A stretch of 64,000 bases of DNA from Topomyia yanbarensis (GCF_030247195.1 NC_080672.1:94436113-94500112), one strand, 5' to 3'. Shown: positions 1 through 11,872, numbered from the stretch's first letter. The notes: generated by a model from the sequence alone, not told the origin. Translations and numbers: made by a program.

Positions 1-49
1 CTCTCTAGTTGGTGACCGATGTGATGATACTGTAACTGATGATGCATCT

Positions 50-1037
50 TCATCGAAACCTTCGAAATTCTTCTTGTGAATTGTCGTCTCCTGCTTCCTG
101 TAACTCTGCTCGCTGAGAGTCCTCATTGTGCACTGGAGCTTCAATGTGTGCCTGTGTTGTATCAATGACTTTTTTCAAATGTGCCACGTTTCGGTCATAC
201 GATCTTCCATTTAAGGGGTCTTCAATCGTTACTCGCGGTCCCAAACGATCAACGACCTTGTATTCTTTGGGGTCGAATGTTGTTTGGAGCTTATTGCCTG
301 GTAACAGATTTTTCATTAACACAGTGTCTCCAAGATCAATTGATGATTTCCTTGCTCTTCTACGAGAGTCCTCATTTTCCCTTCCCTTTTCTTTCAACAT
401 TTGATCTCTGTCTGCAACATCAGAGGTTGTTGGTGTTGTTTCAATATCCTGCAGAGCTGGGATTTTGGATCTGATGGTTCTACCGTAAAGGAGTTCCGTG
501 GGTGTGCGTCCAGTTGTAGAATGCGGTGTGGTGTAGTACATCATCAAGTACTCTTGTAAATCCTTACGCCAATCTCTACCAAGAGCATTGCTAATTTGAA
601 GTCGCTTGAGCAGTGACCGGTTTTGCCTTTCCATCAACCCGTTCTCTTGGGGCCAGTATGGTGTCGAGTGGTTTAAGTGGATACTGTGATTTTGACTGTA
701 TTCTTCTATCTCAGTACCCACAAACTGTTTTGCGTTATCTAGCGTTATCGTTCTAGGGTAACCCAGACAAGTGAAAATGGTGTTTAGTCTAGTAACAGTT
801 TCCTTGGCCGTAATTTTGTGCATAACCACTACTTCTTTGTAGCGACTATAGTAGTCGAGACAACCAGTAACTATAAACCGCTCGGCATTGGTCGAAGGAA
901 GTCAATGGCGACGTCCACCCACGGTTTACATGGCAGTGGTCGTCGTGACATCGGTTCGGGCTTATTCGGCATAGAAACTAGACGGCAGCCTTCGCAATTC
1001 GATTAGTGACCTCGCGATCCATACCAGGCCACCAAAC
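50..1037 (-). pseudogene. Gypsy copy 1 integrase
   Basis: The open part 50-829 encodes the integrase catalytic core and C-terminal region. The second catalytic Asp lies in TITLDNAKQF and the Glu in PQENGLMERQNRS, giving the D,D-35-E arrangement; a chromodomain-free tail with YKVVDRLGPRVTI follows. The N-terminal zinc-binding piece is separated by a frameshift: its start (GHPGESVMKRRL) is at the end of the RNase H frame near 1040. Integrase inserts the reverse-transcribed copy into the genome in the family. Here the protein cannot be made whole. Confidence 0.8.
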
Positions 1038-2711
1038 TCAATTCCTAAGACGCCGCTTCATGACAGATTCGCCGGGGTGCCCTTCGTGAGCCAAATCCAG
1101 CATCCTGGAGCGCAGTCTCAACGGGACGACAAGTTTATCGCCACGGACAAGTAGGTCACCTACCATTCCTAGCTCGCCTCTAAATGGTACGTACGGTTTA
1201 ACTTCCGATTCATTCCAGGATCCCTTGTGCAGACACGTCTTCACTGCTGCTAGTGTTGAATCTGCTTCCATTGATTCCTCGAGCTCTTGAATATCGATTG
1301 CTGCGGATTCCATGACTGCCAGCACCATAAACTTATTTTCGACATCAAATTCTTCGGGAGTATCGTCAACAACTAGACGAGACAACGGATCAGCAATGTT
1401 GCTGGAACCTTTACGATATTTTACGGTGAATGAAAAGGATTGCAAACGAAGCACCCATCGCTCGATTCTAGAACAGGGTCTGGACGTTGGTTTGAATATC
1501 GCTTCTAGCGGCTTGTGATCCGCTTCCAGTTCGAAGGTACGACCCAGCAGGTAACAAGAAAAACGCTCGACTGTCCAAACCAACGCGAGGGCTTCCTTCT
1601 CGGTTTGACAGTATCTGTGCTCAGTTTGTGTAAGGCTTTTGCTCGAGTATGCAATCGGGCGAGGGGCGTCATCAGTTGAACCTTCAAATTGTAGCAGAGC
1701 GGCACCGAGAGCCACGGGTGAAGCATCAGCAATGACACGTGTTCGTAGAGAGTTATCGAAGAATCGCAATAACTTAACATTAGCAATCATTTCCTTTAGT
1801 TTTTGTAAACGATTGGTGCTGATCTTTTCCCCACACAAATTTGACCCCAGTGTGCGTTAGTGCCCGCAAAGGTGCAGTAGTGGTCGCAAGATCAGGTAGA
1901 AATCGTCCTACGTAGGTCACAATACCAAGAAAGATTCGCAGTTCTTCCTGGCTGGTTGGTGCTCGAAATTTTTTCAGAGCTTCGATTTTGTTATCCGAAG
2001 ATTAAATGCCTTCTGATGAGATTGTGTGACCCAGAAAATCCAACATCGTAACCTTGAACACACATTTGTCCTTGTTCAGCAGCACTCCGTATCCACGGAG
2101 CGTAGAAAGGACTTCTTCCATTGTTTCAGTAAGGATTAAAATATCGTCGATGAAATTGACAGCAAATTTACCGCAGCGACTGAGTATCTGTTCAAGAAAA
2201 CGCTGGAAAATTTCCGGTGCTATGACTATTCCGTACACGAGGCGCTTGTACGAAATAAACTCATGTGCGTGATAAACGTAGTTATGTATCGACTGGCTTC
2301 TTCCAATTCAACTTGATGAAAAGCCTCTTGTATGTCTAGCCTGCTAAAAAACTTTGCACCGGTAAATCTAGGAAGGAAATCCTCGATCGTAGGCATCAAA
2401 TGCCTCTCTCTAAGAATGGCAGCGTTCGCCTTACGCATATCCACGCACAAACGTAAATCCCCATTGTCTTTCACTACAGTAACTAACGGGGACACCCATT
2501 GGCATCCTCCTTCAACAGGCTCAATGATGTCATTCGCCAGTAATGCATTCAACTTCTCCTCTATTCTGGACGTAAGCGCAGACCGATGGGATGGGATCGA
2601 GAGATCGATGAGAATACAAACATTGACTCCTTTGATCTTATGAAACGGGTGTTTGGTGCTGGTTTCTAGCATTGCTACTCCATAAGTACTTGGTAACCCG
2701 GCAAACAACAC
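1038..2711 (-). pseudogene. Gypsy copy 1 reverse transcriptase and RNase H
   Basis: Frames 2226-2711 and 2002-2238 carry the reverse transcriptase: LRLCVDMRKAN, then FSRLDIQEAFHQVEL (first catalytic Asp) and VNFIDDILIL (the paired Asp, FIDD in place of YVDD). Frame 1038-1838 carries the RNase H (VIADASPVALGAALLQ, then EKEALALVW and ADHKPLEAIF). The frames are offset near 2230 and again between 1838 and 2002, so at least two frameshifts separate them. In the family this part copies genomic RNA into DNA and removes the RNA strand. Best viewed as a relic. Confidence 0.82.
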
Positions 2712-2939
2712 CCCTAGATCTGTGGCAGTTTTCCGACCTAGTAAACATTGCTGTCCGCCTTTTACTACGTAGAATGTGGCGTACTTCTTTTAAGTACGAC
2801 CCGCGTCTTCAATATGTACTAATGTTTCAAACTTGCCTAGTACCGTTAACGGCTACGCTTGATCGCCGTATGGTAAGAAAACCAAGTCACACTTCTTTTG
2901 TTGATTCCAAACTTTAGCGCAGTTAGCCTTAAGGTATTC

Positions 2940-3310
2940 CCACGTTTTCTCATCGATTACGTTTTTTTTGCATCCAGAGTCGACTAAAACTTGCAGCAGC
3001 ACATCTCCTACTTTCAACCAGAGTAGTTCGTCACCGTCACTGATACGGAAAATGAAATTATTGTCCGAACATACGCCTTCTTTGTGGTCATCACCTCTGT
3101 GAACCTCGACCTTGTTAATACGATCAGTTTGGAAGCTTTTGCCACTACGAAACGGTCCATCATATTTCCGCCATGATGCAAAATTGGTGCGACATTGGGT
3201 AGCAAAATGCCCAATCCGTTTACATTTGTTACACTCTTTTCCTTTAGCAGGGCAGGAAACGTCAGTTCCAAAATGTCCTTTACAACCACATCGCGTGCAT
3301 TATTTTGCAT
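2940..3310 (-). pseudogene. Gypsy copy 1 protease and nucleocapsid knuckles
   Basis: At 3181-3305, reading minus, two CCHC zinc knuckles follow each other: CGCKGHF...C and CNKCKRIGHFATQC, spaced like gypsy nucleocapsids. Further on, at about 2973-2981, the sequence encodes VLVDSG, the aspartic protease active-site triad D-S-G. The knuckles lie in a different frame from the neighbouring long open stretch, so this is not a single intact reading frame. Confidence 0.7.
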
Positions 3311-3453
3311 TTCATTGCTGAATCCTGTTAATATTTCCGTATGCTGTCGAGAAGTTTTCAGAACTTGTAGGAATGCTCATTGATCGGACCTGCTGTTTTA
3401 CGGATTCATACGTGGTTACAATTTTGGTAACTTCATCAAGACAATGAATCACG

Positions 3454-3930
3454 TTATTGTTCCTTAAGCTCACTTGGTGCGAACAGAATCACTTTGTCGA
3501 TCACGCTGATTGATCTGCTTTCTTCGGCTGATTTCCCGAAATTGCATTTATTTGCTTGGTCCTGGCAGAGGAGCATGAATTTCTCCAGCGTTTCCTCCAG
3601 ATTCGGCTTCAGAAGCCAGAACATATTTCGTTCGAACGCATCATGTTGTTTTGGTGAGAAGTACGCATCCAATTTTTCTATGGCGACTGCGTATGGATCG
3701 ATTGTTTTCTCGGTATCCTCAGTCACGTCAGAACCTGGTATGGACGCAAATACCTCTTGGAGCTCTGGGCCACCCTTTGCCAGCAAAATATTCCGTATGC
3801 GCGTTTTGTCTTTTTCATTCGTAGCCGATATAATATAACCAAAATTTCGCTTATATTTCACCCATTCATCACGAATGGCGTTCCTCGGCAATGACTTATA
3901 CTTGAACTGGGGGATGTCGCATTTCTCCAT
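3454..3930 (-). pseudogene. Gypsy copy 1 Gag (capsid part)
   Basis: 158 codons of a hydrophilic, helical protein with no zinc knuckle of its own. It starts MEKCDIPQFKYKSLP and includes a Gag-like segment, LDAYFSPKQHDAFERNMF followed by CQDQANKCNF, that resembles the retrotransposon gag family (YFxPxxNxxxER, then RxxAxxC). It lies directly upstream of the CCHC region in the expected order. The end of the frame is interrupted before the knuckles. Gag forms the particle in which reverse transcription takes place. Confidence 0.72.
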
Positions 3931-4262
3931 CGTACCACACGTTACAATCGATCAACTTTCAATGTTTTGCTTCCCGGCTCTTCGGAGCCTCTACCTTCTG
4001 GTAGATAGTTTCGCTTTATCTAGTTGCCCTTTTCAAATGGCTTTGAATTCGCTGGCTAGCAGCTGCCACTCGCAGGTGACTTAGTCTTATCGCTATCCTT
4101 TCGATAGCTACTACCCTTTGATAGTATCGCTTGGATCACGCTAGTTAGCACTTAGTTTCTCTGGAAGTTAAGACAACTACTTAACCTCAATTTTATCATA
4201 GAAACTCTTTCCGTTTAACATATATTATATTTTCTTACCTTTTTTCCGTACTAAAGATGAGA

Positions 4263-4281
4263 TCATCCTCGTCGCCAAATG
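4263..4281 (-). other. Primer-binding-site-like sequence of gypsy copy 1
   Basis: On the minus strand the sequence reads ATTTGGCGACGAGGATGAT immediately ahead of the gag leader. The second gypsy element has the same core, TTTGGCGACGATTGG, at 25863. The shared TTGGCGACGA in the same place in both elements argues for a tRNA primer site just inside the 5' LTR. The LTR that should follow at 4284 and beyond is absent; LINE sequence starts instead. Confidence 0.5.
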
Positions 4282-4289
4282 TTGTATTC

Positions 4290-7055
4290 CTGTGTCGGAT
4301 GATTCGGATCTCCAATCAATTGACAAGCAACAGTGCAGCAAATGTGGGAAACATCATGCGGATGATACTTGCAGGAGGCCCGCTGAGAAGTGTGTTTACT
4401 GTGGGGAGAATCCACATGCACTTTTGACATGCCCAGCGCACAAACTTCGCGCGGATAAACTGAAGCAATCCGCCAAAGATCGATCGAAACGCTCTTACGC
4501 AGAAATCCTTAAAAGAGCTGTTCCACTTATCTCCGAAAACCCATACGCTCTCTTGCCAACTGACGATATCGCCTCTAACGACCCTTGCGAGGGGCATTCT
4601 TTGGCTTCGTTTGGAAACTCTAGGAAAAGACCTAATCCAAACTCGACTCGAATTTCCTCGTAAGGGTTCTAGGTTGTCCCAAACAAGGGCACAAAATAAA
4701 AATATTTCATCAACTAGAAGTGCTGCTACAAATCCGAAGATGATACCTCCTGCACTCCAAAAAAATCTGAATTTTATCGTTGACGTAATTGCAAACATGA
4801 CCGTAACCGTAATTTACGAAATGAAGGAACATTACCGTGTTCCATTCAATTTTACATGAAACATATACTTTACATGCGCAATGACATAAAATTACACTTC
4901 CTACCATTCAGAACAAACGCTGTATGTGGAGTAAAATTACATGATTTACGAAATTAAACGTCATGTAAAATTAAAATCAAACGTAAAACTAAGTCATTTT
5001 TGATGCTCGTATATGTCAGGGTCAGGAGACGTAAATTTACACTATTTTTTCTAGGTGTGTGGTTTTGGGAAATTGAGATACAACCAGGAGTTCCCAGCAC
5101 TCCCCGGGGCACAACAAATCCCAAGTTCTCCCGCTTTACAGTCAAAAACGCAACCTAAAACGGGATTCCTTAAACTTTCTTACATTGTGAACAGGATATT
5201 CACAGCTTTCAACATTACCGATCCTCTGAAAAGCTTGCTGGTTGCTATTCTACCAACAGTAAGAACATTTTTAAAACAGTTGACTGAACAATGACCCCTC
5301 CTTGCAGCGATCGTCTTTGATGGTTACCTTATTGAACGGAATTACGGATCTGATCACTGTCTTACAGTGGAACTGCAGACGTATGATCTTCAAAATTGAT
5401 TCATTAAAACACTTGCTAGATTACAATAATTGTGGTGCATTTTCCCTATGTGAAACATGGCTTACTTCTAATTTATACCTCAACTTCCACGATTTTAACA
5501 TTATCCGCTTGGATCGAGCAGACTCATAAGGAGGGGTGCCTATAGGGATCAAAAAGTGCTACTCCTTCAATCGAATCAGCCTCCCTTCGACGCCAGGCAT
5601 TGAAGTTGTCGCTTATCAAGCAACAATGAAAGGCAAATATCCTTGCATTGCTTTTATTTACATTCCTCCTAGGGCCATGGGATGGGATATCGAAGATTCT
5701 CCAACGTGATTGAACACCTTCCCTCGCCCCGCCTGCTTCTTGGAGACTCTCACGGTTCAGGGTAGGGCTGTCTGTACGACGATAATCGATCCTTGACCAA
5801 TTAAAGACCTTTGTGACAACTTCAATATGGCAATTCTGAACACAGGGGAAATTACACGGGTTCCTAGACCACCAGCGCAAGCAAGTGCACTGGACATGTC
5901 AATGCTCGACATTACTACGGTTAGATTGTAAGTGGACGGTAATATCTGATCCCCATGGTAGTGACTACCTGCCGATTGTAATTGCAGTCACCACTCGTTC
6001 AAGACCTTCGGAACCAATCAATGTTCCCTATGACCTTACACGAAACATTGATTGGATGAGCTACGCTGCTGAGATATCCAAAACTATCGATTCGATACAG
6101 GTACTTCCCCCGGAGGAATAGTATAAGTTTTTGTTCAACTCGATTCTCGATACCGCGATTCAAACTCAGACGAAACGAGTACTCGACGTTAACACCCAAA
6201 AAAGGTTCTCCCAAACCGTGGGGGTTAGTTGCTAGCTATCGACTGTACGCGATAGTACAAAAACGCGAATGAAAAATTTAATGAAAGCCAAGAAACGCAG
6301 TTATTGGCGCCGGTTTGTCTACAGGTTAACAAGTGAAACCTTGATGAGCACTCTTTGGAGCACGGCCCGACGTATGCGAAACCGAAACAGTACTAACGAG
6401 AGCGTGAAATATTCAAACCGGTGGATATTTGATTTCGCCAAGAAGGTTTGTCCAGATTTCATCCCGGCAAAAACATCTACCGCGCCGCGTCGTCTCACAG
6501 TACCGCGAACGAAATACCGTTTTCGATGGTGGAGTTCTCACTTGCTCTCTTATCATGTAACAATAAAACCCCAGGGCCAGACAGAATCAAATTCAACTTG
6601 TTGAAGAATCTGCCATTCTGCCAAGAGACGCTTGCTGAATTTATTTAATACGTTTCTTGAGGGTAACATTGTCCCACATGATTGGAGACAAGAGAGTGTC
6701 ATCGTCATCCACAAACCAGGAAAATCAGGCTCCGACCACAACTCGTACCGACCGATTGCAATGCTCTTCTGTATTCGGAAGTTATTCGAAAAAATGATCT
6801 GGTTTCGCCTCGACAATATGGTCGAAGCAAATGGCTTACTGTCAGATACACAATTTGGCTTCCGCAAAGGCAAAGGGACATACGATTGCATATGCTAACA
6901 AAGAGCAGATGGCATCAGTATACTTGGATATTACGGGAGCTTTCGATTCAATTTCTATCAACATTCTTTATCAGAAGTTGCACCAGCATGGTCTTTCACC
7001 AATTTTAAATAACTTTTTGCTAAACCTGTTGTCTGAAAAAAAAATACATATTTAG
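4290..7055 (+). mobile_element. Decayed I-like LINE, copy A (5' portion)
   Basis: This is a diverged copy of the element at 47852-53816. It begins in the ORF1 zinc knuckles (CSKCGKHHADDTC, CVYCGENPHALLTC), runs through the ORF1 tail (from about 5055) into ORF2 (VLQWNC at about 5350; FHDFNIIRLDR), the endonuclease, and the reverse transcriptase up to LLNLLSEK at 7038. It has many stops and frameshifts, a deletion near 6220 that removes about 20 codons, another near 6885, and a MITE inserted at 4757-5061. It stops abruptly at about 7052. The next part of the element reappears at 9035. Non-functional. Confidence 0.88.
4757..5061. mobile_element. MITE inserted in I-like copy A
   Basis: About 305 bp interrupts the ORF1 tail of copy A between codons that are adjacent in the intact element (IPP and GFGKL). 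The left end reads CACTCCAAAAAAATCTGAAT; the inverse of the right end reads CACACACCTAGAAAAAATAG, a weak terminal inverted repeat. A TG dinucleotide flanks both sides. The interior is AT-rich and repeats variants of ACGTAA / TTACAT. Exact ends are uncertain by a few bases. Confidence 0.6.
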
Positions 7056-8356
7056 TTTGAAGGAAACTTTAAAAGATTCAGCAAATAATCAAACTCCGAG
7101 AAATCGTGTGCGGCAGAGCTTCTCCTAATTCCTGTAACTGTTTTCTTTGGGAAAATTTGTCATCCTACCGAAAAAAATTCAACGCGCTTCTTCATTTAGT
7201 ATTTTTTGAATCAATAAAACATTTTATTTGAATATATATTTTCTTTACCAATTATTATTCAATTATTTGCTGTGTTTTTGCTTGCGTGACTTTATCAAAA
7301 ATTACATTTTTTTACTTGTTACTTGTTTGCTTTTTAACAGTGCCACCGTACCGAGGTACGTTTTTGGGTAAAGTATGCATTTCCATCAAATGCGAATCTC
7401 GGTATGCTTTTCGAATATACATAGGAGATATCTGTGTGTTCAAATTACACATTGAATATTCGACGATAGTCGAAGATTATACTTTATCCTGTTTGTTGTT
7501 GAACCTACTAAACAGTTGGTTCAACTTGAACACTTACGTGCTTACCTCATGTGGATTTTGCGTGTTTATCCTGCAATAATGCTCATCAACACGTAATGTA
7601 AAACTACGATGTTACTGCCGGGAAACTGTCTGCCTTTTATTGTTTAATATAATAGTTTACAAAGTGCTCATTATAACTTGTTTTTGCATTTTGCTTCGAA
7701 AAAAGTTAAAGAACGATATATCTGCTATAAATACATGATCTTGATAGATTTACTTTTACCGCTTTCGTCATAGCTCGTATTTGTTAGCTACCCTTTATTC
7801 AACTGCGTACGATATAAGAACAAAGATAGAAACATATGGAAAAAAAGGTCCGTTCGTCAGAGTTCTATTACAAATTTATTTCTTTGAACTTATGAGTTCA
7901 ACCATCTTCTATTTCTCGATGACTATATAAGTTCATTAGATCCTATTGTTTGTTGACTAAAACAAAACAAAAAAATGAGTACTGACTTCCAATAATCGTC
8001 AAGAGTAGTAAAAAATAAAAGGTTCGTTTCGCCCAAAACATATCAACTTCAAAGAATCGAGGCAGAAGTTAATTAAAATGTTTATTCCTTTGCTTGTCTT
8101 AAAATTAGGTAAATGATTTTTCTACTTCGTTCCAAGATAACTTACAGTGATCTTTTGCCTCCATCTGTCGCAATTATTACGATAGATAGGTAGTAATAAA
8201 GCTGTAATAAATATTTTTATCCTTTAAAGAGAAGAGTACTTGCTTGTAATATGTTTTTGGGTTCTAAAGTGTTTTTTTGTTTTGTTTTAATGTGTTGTTT
8301 TGCGTTCAGTTAGTGTCGGTTACTTTTTCGGTTTACTAGCGAATCAACAGACGAAA
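7056..8356 (-). promoter_or_regulatory. Pop2 3' UTR and downstream flank with candidate poly(A) signals
   Basis: There is no coding sequence here. Read on the minus strand downstream of the Pop2 stop, AATAAA occurs near 8080-8087 (about 270 nt after the stop), and again near 7870 and 7790. The first is the likeliest cleavage signal, but usage cannot be decided from sequence. The segment is AT-rich and shows no transposon ends, other than its junctions with I-like sequence at 7052 and 9035. Confidence 0.4.
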
Positions 8357-8686
8357 TCATGAGGTTGCGTTGGTTTCGCCGTTATCGTGATAGTTGGTGC
8401 CGCTACTACTGTTCGTGGTGGTGTTGTTGTTATTATTGTTGCTGTTACTGTTCGCGTTGTTGTTGTTGTTGTTGCCAGCTGAACTAACACTGCCACTGTT
8501 ACCACCGCCTGTTCCGGCACCTGAGCCGGCATTAGTGTTTGCATTCGTACCAAGCGCTGTGCTGGAGCTGTTATTGGTGCTGCTGCTGTTGATCGTGTTG
8601 CTGCTTCCGTTCACAATGAACGATGTGCCGAGCCCGTACAGGTGGCCACAATACTTGGCGTTGTCAATGTTGTCTTCGAAGAACAT
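8357..8686 (-). CDS. Pop2: Pop2/CNOT7 deadenylase, terminal exon
   Basis: This exon encodes the last 109 residues of the CCR4-NOT catalytic subunit. It opens with MFFEDNIDNAKYCGHLYGLG, the near-invariant CNOT7 C-terminal segment, and ends NYHDNGETNATS. In between lies a Ser/Asn/Gly low-complexity insert absent from vertebrates. The acceptor reads TTTTTTTTTTGTTTCTACCAG in genomic minus-strand order just before ATGTTC. The exon is in phase 0 with the donor at 21703, rebuilding the family junction KMRE-MFFED. The intron between is about 13 kb and full of transposons. The Leu-rich plus-strand frame over the same bases is only the reverse of the Asn/Ser codon repeats. Confidence 0.93.
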   Translation of the reverse strand: MFFEDNIDNAKYCGHLYGLGTSFIVNGSSNTINSSSTNNSSSTALGTNANTNAGSGAGTGGGNSGSVSSAGNNNNNNANSNSNNNNNNTTTNSSSGTNYHDNGETNATS

Positions 8687-8819
8687 CTGGTAGAAACAAA
8701 AAAAAAACAATTGATAACGGTTAGTTGGTATCATCGATGCCTCCCTGGGACTTGCTAATTTTACGCAATTTGATATGCACTAGTAGTAAGTTATTTATAA
8801 TAGACAGTGTCTACTGCCC

Positions 8820-8880
8820 ATAATCGCAACAGTTCCATATTCTATGGGATTCCCTATCTACATGGAACTGACGATTATAG
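8820..8880. repeat. Short hairpin repeat in Pop2 intron 2
   Basis: ATAATCGcaACAGTTCCAT on the left is mirrored by ATGGAACTGACGATTAT on the right across a roughly 25-bp loop. It looks like a tiny fold-back element or a MITE end, 134 bp upstream (in gene sense) of the terminal exon acceptor. No target duplication is clear. Confidence 0.4.
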
Positions 8881-9034
8881 ACAATCTACTTAATATGAAA
8901 ACAAACATTTTTTTTGTTAAATGTAAGTTATATAGTTTCACTACTTTCCTCGAAATAAATGAGCGGTCGGAAATAAAAGTCAGTAGATCATACTGTGTGA
9001 AGCCCATTCAATTTTATTAAAATCTTATAATACA

Positions 9035-9195
9035 GTACTATTTTGCTTAAATGGTTGTCTGAAAAACACTTGTATTTTTCGCATGGTGATTCCCCGACAT
9101 CACGAATTAGCTACATGGGTCTTTCCCAGGATTCATGTCTAAACCAAGGAGCCAATTTTTATATGACTGACATTAACGAATGTCTTGTTCCCTCC
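9035..9195 (+). mobile_element. I-like LINE fragment (RT segment)
   Basis: The translation LSEKHLYFSHGDSPTSRISYMG... to NDINECLV matches the reverse transcriptase palm/thumb of the intact element on the minus strand (LSEKQMHFSHGDLSTSRFSYMG). It resumes within about 20 bases of where copy A stops at 7052, in the same orientation. The segment in between (7056-9034) holds the Pop2 terminal exon. Confidence 0.82.
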
Positions 9196-10136
9196 CATAG
9201 GTTGACGGGTTTGACGGTATTGCAAACATCATCAAGCAGCACCTGACAGACAATTGTTTTAAGATGGTTATTACATTACGCCTCGATAGTGGTGCATCGA
9301 GGAGACCGAGAGGGCTTATGGGCCTTTTTTATGTTTTGTGTTTTTTCATACTCCGCACCAGCCCACACTAACAGTCAGCCAACAGCCTGTGTACACTGGC
9401 GAGGCAGGCTGGTGGATCGCCGTGGATTGACCTTTTGTTTGGCCTGTGTTACAAACATTGTTCAACAGCTTAATGGTAGTGTTTGTGGGCACAGCTCGCA
9501 GTGGGGGTCATTGCGTGTCGATTTATTGGTCAACTTCGTCATCATGCACAGGTCAATAAAATAAAGAAATGTAGAAGTAGAAACCTATTAGTTAGTTTTT
9601 AGTACTAGTGTAGAGTGGTTATGTGCTAGTCGTTTGTCTATCTGCGTGGGTTCGTCTGCGAATTTGTGACAGCTGGATCAGGGAATGGATGTAGAACTAG
9701 CGCAAGTGATAGAATAGTTGGTAAATCAAGTGTTCAATATGTACATTCGATTCTATTCATTCGGTAAGATTGGATTGTTAAATTAAGGTACAATTAGTCT
9801 ACCGACGCACTTGAATAATCCATTCCCGGTCAGCATAGCATGATGAAATCCTGTTTTTGTTGTAGTTCTATTAGTTTGCTTTTCCATATCAATGTATACT
9901 AACAATAATAGTCAATTTATACACTTCTTGTTAATCTATTTGCATCTTATTTCTTTATTCGGCATATTATGAATTAGATTCATACTAACACTCACTAACC
10001 ATTAATTGCATATTCTCTCATATACACTCACAATCGTTCCCATTCTAAACGTACAAACGCTCGTTTCCTTCGCTAACACAAACCTAGCCACAAACGAGAA
10101 CATGCAATTGCAATCATCTACAGATATTCAAGCATA
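9196..10136. other. Unassigned intronic repeat DNA
   Basis: No gene was found. Some stretches (9990-10130) resemble 13440-13560 on the other side of the R1-like element, for instance both carry ACAAACGCTCG followed by TTCGC. This suggests that the R1-like LINE sits inside, or beside copies of, another repeat. 9290-9560 is GC-richer and open but not recognisable. Confidence 0.35.
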
Positions 10137-10484
10137 TTAACTCCGCTAGCGAATGACGGATCTCAATAGTAGCATGTCTGTAGTAACCTACGTACTTGGA
10201 ACTATTGAGAACCAGAGCTACAGGTCCAAAGCCCTGGTAAAGGAGGATGGTTGTGATGATCTGGGCCGCGGTCACCACGTAAAGCAAAAAAGGTCATAAC
10301 CCCAAGTCCAAGGCGTGAAGCGACCCGTGCCGAGGGATGAGTGATCGAGGGGATGAAAAACATGCTCGATCGTTAACGGAGTCTGTGGGGTACCTGGGCA
10401 ACCCCCACAGTAAGTGTTCCTTACAACGTTACTGCGGAGCTCTGACGTGGCGGACCTCCCTTTCTCGCGCGACTTGTGGGATCA

Positions 10485-11860
10485 ATGAGCGACGTGAAAA
10501 ACAATAAAAACAAACAATCGGAGGTGCCGAACCCTTTTGCTAAAGGTGGTTTGATGAGGTCTCCCCCCAGTGGGGAGAGTAGTGGAGCGACGGGGGCTGC
10601 ATCCGACATCACCAGTGACCCGAGCAGTAGACCTACCAACGTGCTGGACGGGCCACTAACCGCGATGCGTAAAGTGGTGGAGCAGCTCGATACTATAATC
10701 GAGTTCACTAACGCGAAGCAAAATATCAGCAAGGAGCTGAAACAGAGCCTGCTGGTGCTCCGGAAGGCTGTTCGTGTCGCAAGACAGGAACAGCAGGCTA
10801 ACGCCAAGAGGGTGGAATGTCGGGAGAAGTCCGACAGAAAAACCCAGACAGTGGCCTCCAAGAGGGAGGGAAGAGAGAAGGCCGACATAGGTACCCAGAC
10901 AGGGGCCTTCTATGGAGCAACCAAATCGCTCGAAGCGGCGGCCGAGTTCCCCTCGAAGGGCAAGCGCAAGACGACGTCGAACGCGAAGTACTCAAGGAAG
11001 TCACCAGGAGAGGGTGCAAAAACCAACACCATACGGCGTGTAACCGTCATGGCGAAACGCCATTTGGTCGAGGCAAGCCGGGGCGAAAATGACCCTGCCG
11101 GGCAGAGAGAAGGTACCAGCAACTCGGCGCAATCGGGGCAGGGGGGCGTGAACCCCCGGACGCTGTTCACCAAGAAGAAGCCGACACCGACACCGGATGC
11201 ACCGCGGACCGCGAAGAAGGCCAAGGACAGAGGCGAGGCCTTGTGGTTAAAGACCGACAAGGACAAATATGCCGACGTCCTTAAGTTAATGAGGGCGGCC
11301 GAAAACCTCTCGGCCCTCGGGCAAGACGTGCGCAGCGTGAGACGCACCAATACAGGCGAAATGCTTTTGGTGCTGAAGCGAGGCGCACAATCCAGTGCAA
11401 TCTATAAGGCCTTGGCCCAAGAGGTCCTGGTTGAAGGCGCCCAGGTGAGGTCGTTAGAGGCGGAAATGACTCTCCAGTGTAAACAACTGGACGAGTTCAC
11501 GACCGCAGACGATGTCGTCGCAGCCGTCAAGGAACAATGCGATGTAACAATAGAGCGGGCCTCTGTGCGCTTGGGAGGGGGACCCTCCGGCACGCAAGTA
11601 GCCTACCTTAGGCTACTGAAGGCAGATGCAAAAAAGGTTACAGTGATAGGTAAACTGAAGATCGGCTGGTCAGTATGCCCAGTTAGCATACCCCAGCCGC
11701 CTTCAGTGGATAGGTGCTATCGGTGCCTTGAGTCCGGCCATAAGTCGTACGAATGTAAGGGTACAGACAGGAGCAAACTATGTCGTCGCTGCGGCGAGGA
11801 GGGGCAAAAGGAGCGGGGCTGCACTAAAGCGCATAAATGCCTTATCTGCACCGCTAAGCC
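10485..11860 (+). pseudogene. R1-like ORF1 (Gag-like, CCHC)
   Basis: The first true ATG is at 10485 (MSDVKNNKNKQSE); upstream in-frame codons begin with GTG. The product is basic and low-complexity in the first 250 residues, then has an RNA-binding-like fold region, then CYRCLESGHKSYEC and CRRCGEEGQKERGC knuckles and KCLIC. The frame shifts at about 11860, right after the knuckles. The following frame continues with GGPSCPFGEANLNHC, which looks like the ORF1 terminus joined directly to the ORF2 endonuclease start by deletion. In R1 elements this protein packages element RNA. Confidence 0.75.
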
Positions 11861-11872
11861 CGTAATCATGCT

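Larger units (their letters stand above)
1..4283 (-). mobile_element. Degenerate Ty3/gypsy LTR retrotransposon (mdg3/Mag-like), copy 1
   Basis: Read on the minus strand the order is primer-binding-like site, gag, CCHC knuckles, protease, reverse transcriptase, RNase H, integrase: the canonical Ty3/gypsy order. The coding line is broken by several frameshifts, so the element is dead. No envelope-like frame was seen. The integrase end runs to the window edge and no LTR is recognisable on either side: at the gag end an I-like LINE begins directly beyond the primer site. The proteins resemble the second gypsy element at 25.8-30.1 kb domain by domain (same integrase and RNase H motifs), so both are probably one lineage. 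The family call rests on domain order and motifs, not on a database match. Confidence 0.85.

Noticed and set aside
8394..8693. 99-codon Leu-rich plus-strand frame
   Set aside because: It is the reverse of the Asn/Ser/Thr codon runs of the Pop2 terminal exon.
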